From contig NC_082698.1 of assembly GCF_949987515.2 (NCBI RefSeq), positions 5,556,455-5,620,454 of the forward strand: 64,000 nt of DNA, read 5' to 3'. Shown piece by piece: positions 45,351 through 57,354 of the stretch. The translations under genes were made by a program, and so were the position numbers. The stretch comes from Delphinus delphis. Lineage: Eukaryota; Chordata; Mammalia; Artiodactyla; Delphinidae. The notes under the pieces are model-generated. The model saw only the letters and a program-made list of their open reading frames with translations, was not told the DNA's origin and did not search any database. How positions within the stretch are numbered: position 1 is the first letter of the stretch; every line of letters begins with the position of its first letter.

Positions 45351-46265
45351 CTCCACCGCTGGGCATTTCACCCTATTTTTCAGCAGATCTGGAGAGGGTC
45401 CACCAGAGCTTCAAAGCACCTATTGCCTCTTCTGTCAGGTGCCAACTCTCAGCGTGACACCGGGGAACCAGACCTGCACCCAGCAGTCATTCTTCTCATA
45501 GTTCTAAGTGTCTCCTTGTTCTAGGTGTCGATTGCTTTCCTTTCAATTTCAGATTCTCTCTTCCTCTGCTCCTCCCATTCCCGCACGCCATCCGCTGATG
45601 GCGTCGCCTTGGCCTTCCGTGGGGCAAAACAGAAACGTGCAATGGCGCAATGCAGGAAAAAACAACCACCACCAGAGGGCACTGCAACTCTTAAGTGGTT
45701 GGTACCTCCAGGACAAATGGCCCATCCACTTTCTCGACAGAGAAACGTGATTTCTCTGAGATTTACTTTCTCTTTTGGCTCAGGCATTGCCTTCATTGCC
45801 TTACGCGGATAAATCACAGTGGTTGCAGCACGTTACAGAATCCTTATGTGCTTCGCTGGCATATCGCCGTTGAAAAAAAACGACCCCCTTTTAAGGCATT
45901 GCCCCTTCCATCTAACCTTGATGAATGAGGACGGCTGAGGCTGCTTTTTCGCAAAGCACAATGGATTCAGTTGCACTCTTTAGAGCGCCTCATTCAACTG
46001 ATTCTGACACTAAAATATAAGAAGTGGTGTTGGAGAAAGGTCAGCAGATTGCTTGGGATCTCGAGCAAAATCCTAGGCCCCCCAGCCCTTGTTGATTTCA
46101 GTAAAAGGCAGTGTTTTGCTGTCAGTCGGCTCCTAAATCATCTAGAAGGGGAGCTATAGCTCGGGATGGGGAATGCCAAAGATTTCTTTATGTCATGGGA
46201 ACTACTGTTATCTCTGTATCGAACTGCCCAAATGTGACTGGTTTATGTATTTATTTCTAATTTAT
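45351..46265. other. Single-copy DNA with a CTCF-like motif
   Basis: Both strands have frames of about 95 codons over 45521-45817; neither resembles a known protein. Some CpGs near 45590-45640. Confidence 0.45.
45669..45683 (+). promoter_or_regulatory. CTCF-like motif
   Basis: CCACCAGAGGGCACT is a close match to the CTCF core, in single-copy DNA and in the same orientation as the one at 6325. Motif match only. Confidence 0.6.
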
Positions 46266-46368
46266 TTATTTTTTTAAACTTTTTATTTTATATTGGAGGA
46301 TAGTCGATTAACAACGTTGCGTTCGTTTAGGGTGTACGGCAAAGTGATTCAGTTATACGTGTATCTGT
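46266..46368 (-). mobile_element. Ultra-short L1 3' end
   Basis: TATTGGAGGATAGTCGATTA and GTACGGCAAAGTGATTCAGT are the antisense L1 terminus; only about 100 bp is present. Confidence 0.75.
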
Positions 46369-46919
46369 TCCAAATGGGACCGGTTTTAAATTCTTCTGAC
46401 CAAGTAGAGATGCTGCTATTTAAAGATACAAAGTGATCTGGAACGTTAGGGAAGGGAGAACGTGAGATGGATAACAGGCCAGTGCATTTATAATTTAGTC
46501 CGTCGGTCTTCATGTGCACGGGCAGCATCTTTGCGAAAGGAAATCCTGTGGTGGAGACAGTTTGCAGGAGGACTGGAGCTGCCAGTGGGGCGTCATTATC
46601 CATCCAGGAAAGGGCAGCGCTCCACAAATCCCTCTTTTGACACGTATCTTTGGTCTGTAGATGGGGAATTGCCATGGACAGGGCATCTCCACCATGTGCA
46701 TTCTGTCTGGGCTCTGACAGCCCCTTTCCTGTGAAAATCCTTGGGCCATTTCTCAGCAGACTGTAACATAAATGCTCCTTCCCATAACCCACCCAGGTTC
46801 CAACCAAGCTACTGGACCTCAGCACGGGATGACCCTTCCAGTAGAGATCTCTATTTTAATAAGGGACTGAGGATTTTTTTTAAATTACAAAATCAGCCCA
46901 CTCTAAACAAACAAACAAA
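46369..46919. other. Single-copy DNA
   Basis: A 158-codon minus frame (46349-46825) covers most of it but ends in the L1 fragment and is not recognised. Confidence 0.45.
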
Positions 46920-47395
46920 AAAATGAGAATCACCTTCTTTATCACTCCCTCCCTACCCATTACATTCTCCGGGGTAACCATTGTTCTTAGTTTAGTGTGT
47001 ACCCTTCCAGAACTTTTTCTGTGCACATAGAGACATATACCCATGTATTATATATTGGTAGACATCTTAATTTTTTAACAAAGTTGTGTATATATTCTGT
47101 CTTTAGTGGTCTTCCCCTAATAATCCAGCATGGGTGCCTTTCCAAGTAAGTAGAGACGGCAGGTACCTCATTAATTTTAACTGCTGTGCAGAGTTCCATA
47201 GCTTGGGGGTATCATAGTTTATTGGCCAATTTTTATTGGGGGACTTTTAGGAGGTCTGCAATTTTTTGCCGTTACAAACAAGACTGTAATGAACACCTTC
47301 TCACAAATATCCTTGACTGCGTGGAGTCGCTGTGCATTTTAACTTTTAACTTAGTAGGGATTGCCTCAGTAGCCCCAGTTTACTTCAGTAGAGAG
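46920..47395 (-). mobile_element. L1M fragment, antisense
   Basis: GGGGTAACCATTGTTCTTAG, TACCCTTCCAGAACTTTTTC and ACAAGACTGTAATGAACACC match the antisense of an old L1 3' region. Confidence 0.65.
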
Positions 47396-48199
47396 ATTTT
47401 GAAGAGGAACAGTTTTAATGCTGAGAAGGATGGCTATGAAAGAGTGGGTCTGGGGTTGTGGAGCTCCTGGCGAGGGAGGGCTGGTCCTCCTCACAACAGA
47501 GGCAGCCAGTAGCCTTCCAGCCTGTGTGGTCCTAGAGTTGGGGCATCTGGGCAACCATGGTGATGGACACAGAAGTGCGCTCCCCGCTTCATGATAAAAA
47601 CGTGACACATCCGGAGACTCATCATCCACCCTCTCGATTGAAAAATATTCGATCGTAACCAAAGCAGCTTCTAAGGTCCCCCTTCCCATGTTTATAGCGC
47701 TCAAATTCTAGACAAGGAGTGACAGCAAACGTGGAGAGGCTCGTTCACCCGTCATATTAAAGGAGTCAATTCATCTAGAGAAGGATATGTTTTCTGTCTT
47801 TCTTGCTTGACGCAATCTCTTTCTCTTGTACAGACACACACACGACACATACACACACTGGTGTTCTATTATTTCAAGTCAACCTCGACACTTTCCAAAT
47901 CACACTTTGCTCTTGTGAATTTCTGCGGAACATACATTCCACTTCTTTAAAAAGCAACCTGTGTTTTTCTTCTTCTTCCCATAAACACTCAGCCTCAAAT
48001 ATCGTATCACACCTAATAAAAGACGTAATTAACCTCCCGTTTCTGCATTTTTGTGACTGCAAGGCCTGTTGATGGCATATTTCCTATGATCTGAAATGGC
48101 CTCCCAACGGGGCACCTCTGATGGCATCGAGTCAAGGGGAAAAGCTGAACGGAGAGCAGCCAGTTTAAGTCATATCTGGCGAAGAATAATTAATTAAAG
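47396..48199. other. Single-copy DNA
   Basis: A short ACAC-rich run near 47833-47860. The 112-codon minus frame at 47366-47704 is unrecognised. Confidence 0.45.
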
Positions 48200-48345
48200 T
48201 GTCAGTAAAGCCATTTACAGAGCACTTATGAAGGGCCACACAGTGGCAAGTGCTGCATACAAGAGATGATGAAGACAGTCTGTGTCCTTAGAGCCGACAA
48301 ACACACCGTAGGGAGAAAAGACAGTTGCCCTTGGAAGGATAGCTG
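48200..48345 (-). repeat. L2/MIR-like fragment, antisense
   Basis: CCATTTACAGAGCACTTATG and CACACAGTGGCAAGTGCTG resemble an antisense L2 end; strongly diverged. Confidence 0.35.
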
Positions 48346-49254
48346 AGTGTAGACCTGTGGAGGCGCACAGACACTTCAGTAGATGGTGAGACACCGTTCA
48401 CTAGACGAGGAGACTGACTCACAGAGGAGGGAAGGCATTGGTTCTTCTAGAGCCAAACCTACTGGTCTGTGCTTATTCCTTCAGGCCATGCTGGGGTCCT
48501 ATAGGAATGTTAGCTGACGACACAGCAGGACCTCTCGGGACAACCTTAGAAGCCTCTCTGGTCCTCAGGTCTGCACGTCCAAAGGGGTGTTGCAGGCACC
48601 CGCCAACCCAAGGAGATGGGGCAGCAGCCAGGGTCCCCTGCCACGTGATGCTGAGTCTTCCCTTTGGCAGTCCTTCTCTGCTGCTTCTCCTTTCCATCCC
48701 CCTCCCTAGGTCCCAGCCTCTTGGAGGTCCTAAGCCAACTCTAAGCTTCTTTTGTGGCCTGACGCATTTGCCTTACATCAGAGAGCACATCTTCCATCTT
48801 CCACTTTTCACTGCAGCCCTCTTCTCTTGGAAATGATAACTCAATGTCATGTTCCCGAGAGAGTGCTCTGTCGAGTGGCACAGCCCATTCCTCTAGCTGT
48901 GTGGTCTTCAACAGGACCCCCTTCAAATATGCACCGGTCCATGCATTCACCTACACAAAGGGAGCCATTGCAAATGGAGTTTACCTTTGCTCCTACCAAA
49001 ACGTGCTCCCGGGGCAGGGTCAAGCAGAACGTCGACTAGACCCCACTGCCTGCCGCGATGAAATCAGTGCATCTCTGGGCTCTGCCTTACAGATCACAAT
49101 GCAGGAGAAACACCCAGTGAGGCCAGTGTCAAGTGCACATGCAGTACATACTTGCTGAGTGGCCAGAGACTAGCAGCGACCCACCAGGAGGCCGAGCTGT
49201 GCATCCAGGGAAGCAGACGTGGCTCCCAGTTGGTTCTTCTCGGAGTGGTCCCAC
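48346..49254. other. Single-copy DNA
   Basis: The 132-codon frame at 48438-48836 overlaps frames on the other strand; no known domain. Confidence 0.45.
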
Positions 49255-49352
49255 CCACAGGGCTCCTGGTTTGGTGGGTCTGAGGTGGGGTAGGAATCTG
49301 GGTTTTTAACAACATCACAGGTCATTCTTATTATACGTGGGCTGAAGTAGGG
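49255..49352 (+). repeat. MER5A-like hAT fragment
   Basis: GGTTTGGTGGGTCTGAGGTG and GGAATCTGGGTTTTTAACAA match the middle of MER5A, an ancient non-autonomous hAT element. Confidence 0.6.
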
Positions 49353-49738
49353 GTATCCTAGGTTAACGACTGGCCAAAGGGCTGCTTATAACTCTTGCAT
49401 GCATCTTTTGCCTCCTAACCTGTCCTAATGAATAGAGTAAAATTGGAATTAGTTACCTTTAAAAATCAGAATTCTTTCCCCTGGAGTCAGAAGGAGTGGA
49501 AACTGACTCCTTCTCGATGCTGGGGAGAAGCAGCTAAAGTGCCTGGCAGGGCCAGGAGACCCCAGGCTGTGAGGACGGCAGGGTGGACAGTGGGACTGAT
49601 AGAAAGTCTGTACCAGAGCAGCTGGCCTCATATGCATCTAGGAAATTCATTCTCTAAAGAAACTGAGATGGGGACTATCTGGGCTGCAGAAGGCGGGGGT
49701 GAAGTGCAGGGCTAAATATAGAGGATTTCGTGGAAAAA
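49353..49738. other. Single-copy DNA
   Basis: Nothing recognised. Confidence 0.4.
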
Positions 49739-49785
49739 ATGCACTGCACGTGGACTTTCTCTAGCTGTGGTGAGCAGGATTTCCT
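49739..49785 (-). mobile_element. CHR SINE 3'-body fragment
   Basis: GCACGTGGACTTTCTCTAGC and TGTGGTGAGCAGG are identical or nearly so to the long CHR form at 50624; only about 45 bp is present and no head. Confidence 0.6.
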
Positions 49786-50514
49786 GAGCCTGGACACCCG
49801 GCTCTTGCCCCCACCCTGTCTGGAATGCTGCAGCCAGACACTGTCCCCAGGTGGGACTGGAGGATTCCACTCTAGGGACGTGGGCAGAGCTATGGAGAAA
49901 AGACCCTGGATCCCATGGGGTGAAGGTCACCAGTCCACAAGCACAGCCCACAGGCACAGCCTTTTCAGGTCTCCCTCCTGGGTATGAATGAAGAGCCAAA
50001 GATGGCCAGAACTTTGAGGAGGAAATCCTGCGCTTGAAAGCGAGAGAACAAAGCAAACACGTGCAAGGGGAAGAAATCCTGAGGAAACGCCATCGTGGGA
50101 CTCAGAAAACAATTTCAACGTTTACTTATTATTCCCAGAGAGATAAGAAGACACATTGCATCCAGAAACCAAGATCAGAATGCCAACGGGGAAGGAACCA
50201 TCAGGGACATAGAATGAGCTCTTGGAAACTGACATATGGTAGCCATCAGTAAACTCAACAGAATTGGGCAACAAAGGTCCAGGAAATATCTCAGAAAATA
50301 GAATCATAATTAAAAAGAAAGAGAAATGGGAAGTAGGAAAGAATGGGAGCAGGAAAGGATGAGTCTAGGAATCCAATGTCTGACTGATGGGATTTCCAAG
50401 ACAGAGGAGAGAAGATGGAGGGAGGAAATTACCAAGATGCAGTTCAAGTAACAGGATGGAAGGACACAAACCACTGCAAGAAAAAGCCAAACTAGAACAA
50501 AGAAATGTAGTATC
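49786..50514. other. Single-copy DNA
   Basis: No repeat or coding signal recognised. Confidence 0.4.
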
Positions 50515-51115
50515 AAAAGTCAAAACCCCCAATATTCAGTGGTTGCTCACTACATGCCAAGAACTGTGGTTTTTGTTTTTTTTTTAATTTTATTTTTGGC
50601 TGTGTTGGGTCTTCGTTGCTGCACGTGGACTTTCTCTAGCTGTGGTGAGCAGGGGCTAATCTTCATTGCGGTGCACGGGCTTCTCATTGTGGTGACTTCT
50701 CTTGCTGTGGAGCATGGGCTCTAGGTGCGCGGGCTTCAGTAGTTGCAGCATGCAGGCTTCATAGTTGTGGCACGCGGGCCCTAGAGTGCGTGGGCTTCAG
50801 TAGTTGTGGTGCATGGGCTCAGTAGTTGTGGCTCGTGGGCTTAGTCACTCCACGGCATGTGGGGTCTTCCCAGACCAGGGATCAAACCCATGTCCCCTAC
50901 ATTGGCAGGCGGATTCTTAACCACTGCGCCACCCGGGAAGTCCCTGTTTGAAGGGTTTTGATGTATTATCTCATTACTCGGCACATGCACTCTACATGAA
51001 GGGCACTCATCCCAGTTTTACAGAGGCACAGTGAGGTCAAGTCACATGTCCGAGATCACCCAGTTTATGAGCGACATTGCAGGGTTTGAGGCCCAGGAGG
51101 TCTCCCTGACACCTC
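50515..51115 (-). repeat. MIR SINE split by a CHR SINE
   Basis: Left part TGCTCACTACATGCCAAGAA; right part TGATGTATTATCTCATTACT, AGTTTTACAGAGGCACAGTG and AGATCACCCAGTTTATGAGC. Joined, they form an antisense MIR; the SINE at 50574 fills the gap. Confidence 0.7.
50574..50943 (-). mobile_element. CHR SINE, long form
   Basis: T-rich tail, TTTTTGGCTGTGTTGGGTCT body with an extra repeated CAGTAGTTGTGG segment, and a head ending CCACCCGGGAAGTCC. It is one of the longest CHR copies in the window. Confidence 0.9.
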
Positions 51116-51189
51116 CGTTTGTTGCCATGAAATGTCCGAACACCATGCATGAAAAGGAGAGCCTAACATCGCAGAGAGAGAAGCAGGAC

Positions 51190-51640
51190 GCAGCCTGCTT
51201 CAGAGGAACATGAATCAGTGTCAGATTTATCCAATGCAACTCTGGAAATGGGAAGACATGAAGAGATGCCTTCAAAATCTGAAGGAAAACAGTTTTCCAG
51301 GCAGAAATCTATACCAGCCAAATTCCAGTCAGATGTGAGTAGAATAAAGACCTTTCAAATGTGTGAAGTCTCCAAAAATTTACTTCCCAAGCAGCCTTTT
51401 TAGGAAACTACCAGAAATATATCTCAACAAAATGACAACTGAGAAAACTATGGAATCCAGAAAACAGGGGTCCCAACTCAGAAGAGGGGCACAGGGACGC
51501 CCCAGGGTGAGAGCAGGAGTAGGAAGCTGGTGAGACCGAGGTCACTGAACAGGAGCTGTGACTGTGTTGGGAGGGTCGGTGCAGTAAAAGCTAAATATTA
51601 TCAGCCTCAGTGAATGCAGGAAATAAATAGGCAATGCTTA
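51190..51640 (+). mobile_element. L1/HAL1 ORF1-end remnant
   Basis: CTTCAAAATCTGAAGGAAAA, ATACCAGCCAAATTCCAGTC and AATTTACTTCCCAAGCAGCC match the C-terminal part of an old ORF1 and what follows it; the readable frame is 51218-51403. Confidence 0.5.
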
Positions 51641-51779
51641 GAATAAGCTAACGAAGAGCAGAATAACCATACTTTTTAGTAATAGTGAAGAAATAAAAAG
51701 CATTTGAAAGCGGTGACTGAGGATGGTGACTGGACAGAGATGGGGCAGGGGCCACTGGTCCTATAAGCCTTTGATTTTT

Positions 51780-52185
51780 TTCCCCCAGTTTTTCTTTGCT
51801 CTTTAGCTTGGATCTTTAGAACCCTTAGGTTCACAGCAAAATTGTGAACAAGGGGAAGGTACAGAGATTTCCCATATAGCTCCTGCCCCACAGGTGCACA
51901 GCCTCCCTCACTATTAACGCCCCCACCAGGTGGTACATTTGTTACAACTGATGAGCCTACACTGACACATTGTTATCACCCAGAGTCCGTAATTTCCATT
52001 AGGGTTCACTCTTGGTGTTGTGCATTTGGACAAATGTATCATAATGACGTGTGTCCCCCATTATAATATCATCCAGAGTATTTTCACTCCCTAAAAATCC
52101 TCGGAGACTATTCATCCCCTCCCCCTCCCTCCAACCCCTGGCAACGAGTCTTTTTACCATCTCCATAGTTTCTAAGCCTTTGATT
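51780..52185 (-). mobile_element. L1M 3' UTR fragment
   Basis: GTACAGAGATTTCCCATATA, TACATTTGTTACAACTGATG, AGGGTTCACTCTTGGTGTTG and CAACCCCTGGCAACGAGTCT match antisense L1M 3' UTR. Confidence 0.8.
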
Positions 52186-54084
52186 CTTAAATTACATGCG
52201 TTCATGAAGTTAATTAAGAAAAATATTCCGTGGCTTTCACCTAAAAAAACAAATATCTGGCTTCTTTTGAAAAACCAGAAAATCTGGCAGCTCAGGGCTG
52301 CCACTGTGCCGGTAGCATTGGATGCAGCTCTCTAGCTGCAGATCCTTCTGGACGAGCTGTCCTTCGAAGTTTGCTACCATCCCACACAGGCCAGCTTTCT
52401 GCATCTCCTTACCCCTTTTCCTTATAACCTTGGAGTGTGTGCCCCGAAACCAAGTGAATCGCCTGTGTATGCTGCACACCTGTCAACCTGGCTGAGCACA
52501 GGTGTGTGGAAGATCCATTAGCTGCAGGAGGAGGCTCTTGGGTGCCAAGGCTGAGGTTGACATCAGTGGTACTGGGGTCACATTCAATACCCAGAACCGT
52601 TTCTTGCTAAATCACACTGTCTCTAGAAAGCCTCAAGCAATAGATGATGTAAGTGGGATTAACAGTGGTGTAGTGAAATCCCACTTGGAGAGGTTCAGCT
52701 TGCAGGCAAATGCACTCAAGCCCTATGCCTTTCATGGGGGTTGTTTCTGTTGAGCAGATGGCATACGGCCCCTCCGTTATGCTTCCAGGAGCTTCTCATC
52801 TAGCCTATCTACCAGGATCGCAGGATAAAATCATCTAGTCAGAGTGTTGTCAGTAGGAATCACGAAAAGTGTATTTCATGCCCCCAGGAGTCGGCACTTT
52901 GATTTTAGTGAAGTACTACACAGATGTTTGATCTCTTGGCATGTTCTTTAAAGAATGATTGTCATCCTCATAAGAGGAACAAGAACTCATGGAACCCCAG
53001 ATCAAGGTGGTCCTGGCATTCAGAAAGAGCAGCAGGGATTCCTTCTTGTTAAGAGAGAAGGAGTGTGTGCATAAAGGAGCAGCTGTAGCAGAAGCCAATT
53101 CAGTGTCTGTGTATCTTCATTTCGAGATGTAGCTGGTTAAGAGCCAAGATGTTAATTTCTCCTCCTTTTAGATCCTTTGTCAACAGTACCAGGGAAGTTT
53201 CAGACAAGAGGCAACTCTGATGGACTTTTCAAAACTGCACAACCTTCCTGTATTGCAACCAACCATCCCATGTGGACACTCACTTCCTTTTAGGAAATGT
53301 CAAGAGCAGGAGCCACTTTGGGAAACAAATGTAAAGACTCCTGATTGGAATCCACAGCCTCGGGCATCCCAACAGTGAGTCAGGGACAAAGCAAAGATTT
53401 GAGCGCAAGTCCCTCTGGGTCCCTGACGGGAATGTATTCCATTAATATCATGCTCAAGAAACACTAACAAAAGTAAAGCACAGCCAACGTTTTGTTAAAT
53501 TCAATATATTTCAAGTGACCTTTTCTGCAACGATCAATTGTGTCACTGGTTTGATGTTGGAGTTAGTGGCGGTCATATCCACTTGGGAAACTTTCCAGCC
53601 CCTAAGCAAGAAGTTTCCCCATTTTTTGAGCCATGAACCCGCAGGATTTTAGGCGTGGTTGTTCCCAAAATTCTGCTTCACCTAGACTGCGTTGTGGAGC
53701 TGCTGATCATCGCCCTTCCCCAGACTTTCTGAAACAGCCCACAAGTCCCCTAAATTCACCACGAAAAATGTACTAAAATTAGTTCACTTCTGTTCTGAAG
53801 TGCTGGCAGGGAATTTGTGTGTGGGTGAAATAAATAGAAGTGTGTGATATTAATCTAATATGTCAAGTCCTATGTAATGAGATATGAGGCAAGGAAGGTC
53901 ACAGTCACGTGTAAGACCTGGAAGGGGCCGATACTATTGAGTTCCCTTTCTGGTGGGTTTGTTTTCTTTACAAATCTATCACAAGTGTGGAGTGTTTCTA
54001 AGGCACTGATCACGTCAAAGCCTGCAGGGTGGGTGAAGAGCACCCTAAGTGGAAAATGCCACCCTACTATTAAGTATTTTTAAA
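52186..54084. other. Single-copy DNA, 1.9 kb
   Basis: The longest repeat-poor stretch of the right half. No frame over 85 codons and nothing recognised. Conservation across mammals would be informative here. Confidence 0.45.
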
Positions 54085-54275
54085 GTGTTTTCCATGGGCT
54101 ACTTGTATCAGCATCACATGCGGAACTTGTTAAATATTTGAATTCAGACGCCTGCCTCCTGTCCCCAGACCTAATGAAGGTCTAATGAAGGAGGCTTTCT
54201 GAGGGAGCAGCCTGGGAAGGTGCATGTGTCGCAGATAACCCAGATGATTCTCGAGCTGTGAAAGTTTGGGAATTT
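54085..54275 (+). repeat. MER5-type hAT fragment
   Basis: ACTTGTATCAGCATCACATG, GGAACTTGTTAAATATTTGA and AGATGATTCTCGAGCTGTG follow the MER5 order. A local duplication of CTAATGAAGG lies near 54172-54190. Confidence 0.5.
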
Positions 54276-55689
54276 GTGGATATTTCCAAAGGTCCCACAT
54301 CCTGGGTTTCTGTATATTCTGGGAATGATGGAAGAAGTAACAGCAGGTCTGAGACATTCAGCTTCCAGTCTGTGAGACAGAGTCCCAGGGACAATGTGTC
54401 ACCAAATGCTAAGTGATTTGAACGCTTAAGACATTTAAATGGTGAAACACGCGTATTTACTTCTAGTGATGCCTCATGTTTCAGCTTCACCTCGAGTGAC
54501 ATCAAATGAGTTTTTTAATCTACTTCAGACCCAATTTTGTTTTTCTCATTAAAGAAAGCGCTGACAGAAAGAGTTGAATTTTAATCCTGACCTTCATTTA
54601 GTATGAAGGCCACGGACAAGAGGGTCACTTTTAAAGACAAATGTTTTGCTAAAGTGTAGGTAATTTAAACACCTTAAAACACAAATGCCCTGCAACCTCT
54701 TCAGAAGAGAAACTCGGGTGCAAACTGAGGTCTCAATGGGAAGATGGATGAAATCTGAAAATAACCACAACAATGAAATGGAGATGTCAGAATGATGGGA
54801 ACAACTCAAGATTCATCAGCACCTGCCCCTCCTCCCCATGGCTTCCTCCATACCAGCCTCCAATTCTTCTCTGAACCACTGGGATGTTGGAGGATAAACA
54901 TTCTGGAGGGAGGAGAGCAGGAAATGGAAGGAAGGCAAGTGTGGGGGAAATTAATAAGGAAGAAAAAGAAGCCAGTGTTTGTGCGGAGCTCAACGCTCAT
55001 TCTTCCAAAACACTGAGTGGGAATTAAGTTACCAGAAGGACCAAAGCCTCACCATCCTTCCGCCATCATCCCCACGTCCCCCAGTACTGACGACATGATA
55101 TGGCCCAAAGCCTCTTCACTCTGCTTTGCTGCCTGCTGTACCAGCGTTGGGCTCCTCTGCTTTAAGACAGAACTGAATGAGTGGAGCTCTTTGGCACAGG
55201 GTGAGAAAAAAACCTGCTTCTGTGGAATCCAAGTTCTTAAACCAGCTTCAATTACTCACCAAGTAACCCATGGAGACGTGGTTCATGAGGAGACTTCTGT
55301 GCTTTTGTTTGATAAGTTCTTGCCTTTCTCTTTTATTTATGCAGTCTTTTCCCTAAAGAACACCAAATATCTGAAAATTGACCATACTTGTGGGAAATAT
55401 GAGGGTTGTGTTAGGGATGTTCCCACAATGGAAGGAGGGACTTTTATATTTGGGGAGCAGAAGTGATCATGAGGGCTAAGGCCATTTGGGAAAATACATG
55501 TGATTTGCATGTTGGATTTTTTAAAAAAGCTGGTTATTTAGCAGGAGTTGCAGGAAAATGCACATAATTAGTAGTCACACAAGCTTAAGACACAATTATT
55601 TTTAATAATATGTCTGAACAACTAAAGCTCTTTTACTTAACAAATGAATACAAGTAATAATTGCTCTTGCTGGAATATGTCATAATGAT
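54276..55689. other. Single-copy DNA
   Basis: The 149-codon plus frame at 55017-55466 is the longest frame in the window outside repeats, but it has no known domain and no clear composition bias. Confidence 0.45.
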
Positions 55690-55815
55690 TTTGTAAAGTA
55701 CATTATTAACCTTCATGACAGCATTGTGAAGTGATTATCATTCTAACCATTTTTACAGATGAGGAAATAAGCAGTAGAGGTCAAATGACCTGCTGAGTTG
55801 CAAAAGCAAGCTTGT
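55690..55815 (-). repeat. MIR fragment
   Basis: CATTTTTACAGATGAGGAAA and AGAGGTCAAATGACCTGCTG fit antisense MIR. Confidence 0.65.
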
Positions 55816-56529
55816 TATACCAATCTTAAGAATTTTTCTATCGTGCCCATCACATTTCTAGAAAGAAAATCATTAAAAACAGTAGAGGGAAGTTATTTAT
55901 TTTTATCAAGTAATTATGGCTGAAGCGGTTGGCTTGGGAAAACTTTAAAATGCAGTTATGCATGTTTGTTTACCATATACTGTTAACTTTACCTTGATAT
56001 TCACTACGTGATATTGAGAAACCCCAGTGAAAATCCAGGTCAGAGGAAAGACCTGTATCTTTTTGAATACTAATCCACTGAGATCTCTGCCTAATCGAGG
56101 GAAAACATATAATGAAGTGTGCCTGATCTTTTTTTTTCTTTCCATAACGAGTTATCACAATTCCTTAAAATAGAAGAGAAATGTCTCTTAGATTGAACGT
56201 GTAGATAATGGTGTGTATAATAGGGTTATCATCACAGATACAGGTCAAGTTGATTTCCGAAGAAGAAAGGCATCATCTTCTAGGTCTAATTCTGTCCATT
56301 TCTCATGGCACATTACTAGGCTGGTAAGAGAGGCATTTCCAAGTTAATGGTCTTGCCCCCCAAATTGGGATTCAGTATGGTGGTTGGTTTGTCAATGTTA
56401 AGTCTAAGCAGTAAGTCCTGGTGAGTAAGGGCCCAAGAGTGGGGAGGTCACCTGAGGCCAAACACATAGAGTCCAGCTCTGAGTGCTGGCTGCCTTCCTG
56501 GGTTTGTGGCTTGGGACTTCTTTGCAGGT
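55816..56529. other. Single-copy DNA
   Basis: Nothing recognised. Confidence 0.4.
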
Positions 56530-56712
56530 GCAACACTTCTTCAGGGGGCTCCTTGCTTTCCTTCCCAAGCCCGGTTCTCCTCCCAGGTTCTATGCTTCAG
56601 CTCGTGATGCTGAAACACTTAGGGTCTGGTCGACCATGCATTGTTCATCACTTTGTCCCCAGATACAGCACGGTGCCTGGCACGAAGGTGGCACTCAGGC
56701 AGTATGTGCGAA
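56530..56712 (+). repeat. L2 3' end
   Basis: CATCACTTTGTCCCCAGATA, then CACGGTGCCTGGCACGAAGG, is the sense L2 terminus. It runs through the middle of a 142-codon chance frame (56421-56849). Confidence 0.55.
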
Positions 56713-56871
56713 TAAGTGACCACCTCTCTGCCTCTCCCTGTTCCCTGGCTCCCAGAGCTCTATGTGTTCGTTCACATACTCCTGATGCTGCCGGTTTAGA
56801 CATCACGCTGCCCCCCACCCCCATGCTTCTGAGTTCAGGCTTGTGTTAGCTCTCTCTTGAACTCAACGATT

Positions 56872-56990
56872 CCTTAGCGTTTTCGAGCACCCACTGTTTG
56901 CCAGGAAGTTTCTAGACACTAAAGATGTCCAATGAATATGACTCCGATCTCTCCTCATGAAGCTCACAACACAGAGACTTTTCACTTTTT
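56872..56990 (-). repeat. L2 3' end, antisense
   Basis: CGAGCACCCACTGTTTGCCA and CTCATGAAGCTCACAACACA fit the antisense L2 terminus. Confidence 0.5.
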
Positions 56991-57009
56991 GCTCTTCTAG
57001 ATTTGAAAT

Positions 57010-57330
57010 GTATCAAAAGTGATGCATGCTCACTGTTTTATTTTTTATATTTAAAGTGTTATTGAAGTATAGTTGATTTACAAATGCTACTTGTTTAGAA
57101 AATCTCAAAGTACATAAAGTGTGGAAGACTCCTACATTCTTTGAGGTATTTTTGTAAGTATATACATATGTTCATACCCATACGTACATTATTTTATAAC
57201 ACGTTTAACAGCTTGCTCTTTAAATTTAAATCTTAGATGTCTTTTTATGTCCGTATAATAGATGCATCTATTTTATTCTTTCTTCTACTGTGTAATATTT
57301 CAATGTATTGAATAATTGCTGAGAAGTTCA
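57010..57330 (-). mobile_element. L1M fragment with nested L1 tail
   Basis: AAAAGTGATGCATGCTCACT at the left and TAGAAAATCTCAAAGTACAT after the insert look like an old antisense L1 3' region, interrupted at 57043-57100 by an ultra-short L1 3' end. Confidence 0.5.
57043..57100 (-). mobile_element. Ultra-short L1 3' end
   Basis: TTATTGAAGTATAGTTGATT marks the L1 terminus; only about 50 bp is present. Flanks ACTGTTTTA and ACTTGTTTA may be its target duplication. Confidence 0.65.
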
Positions 57331-57354
57331 CAGGTGCATGGAATAATTCATAAA

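Noticed and set aside
46349..46825. 158-codon minus-strand frame
   Set aside because: It ends inside an L1 3' fragment and overlaps frames on the other strand; no family resemblance.
55017..55466. 149-codon open frame as a possible gene
   Set aside because: No known domain, no clear start context or codon bias, and a frame of this length is plausible by chance across six frames of 64 kb.
56421..56849. 142-codon plus-strand frame
   Set aside because: It runs through an L2 3' end and has no recognised domain.
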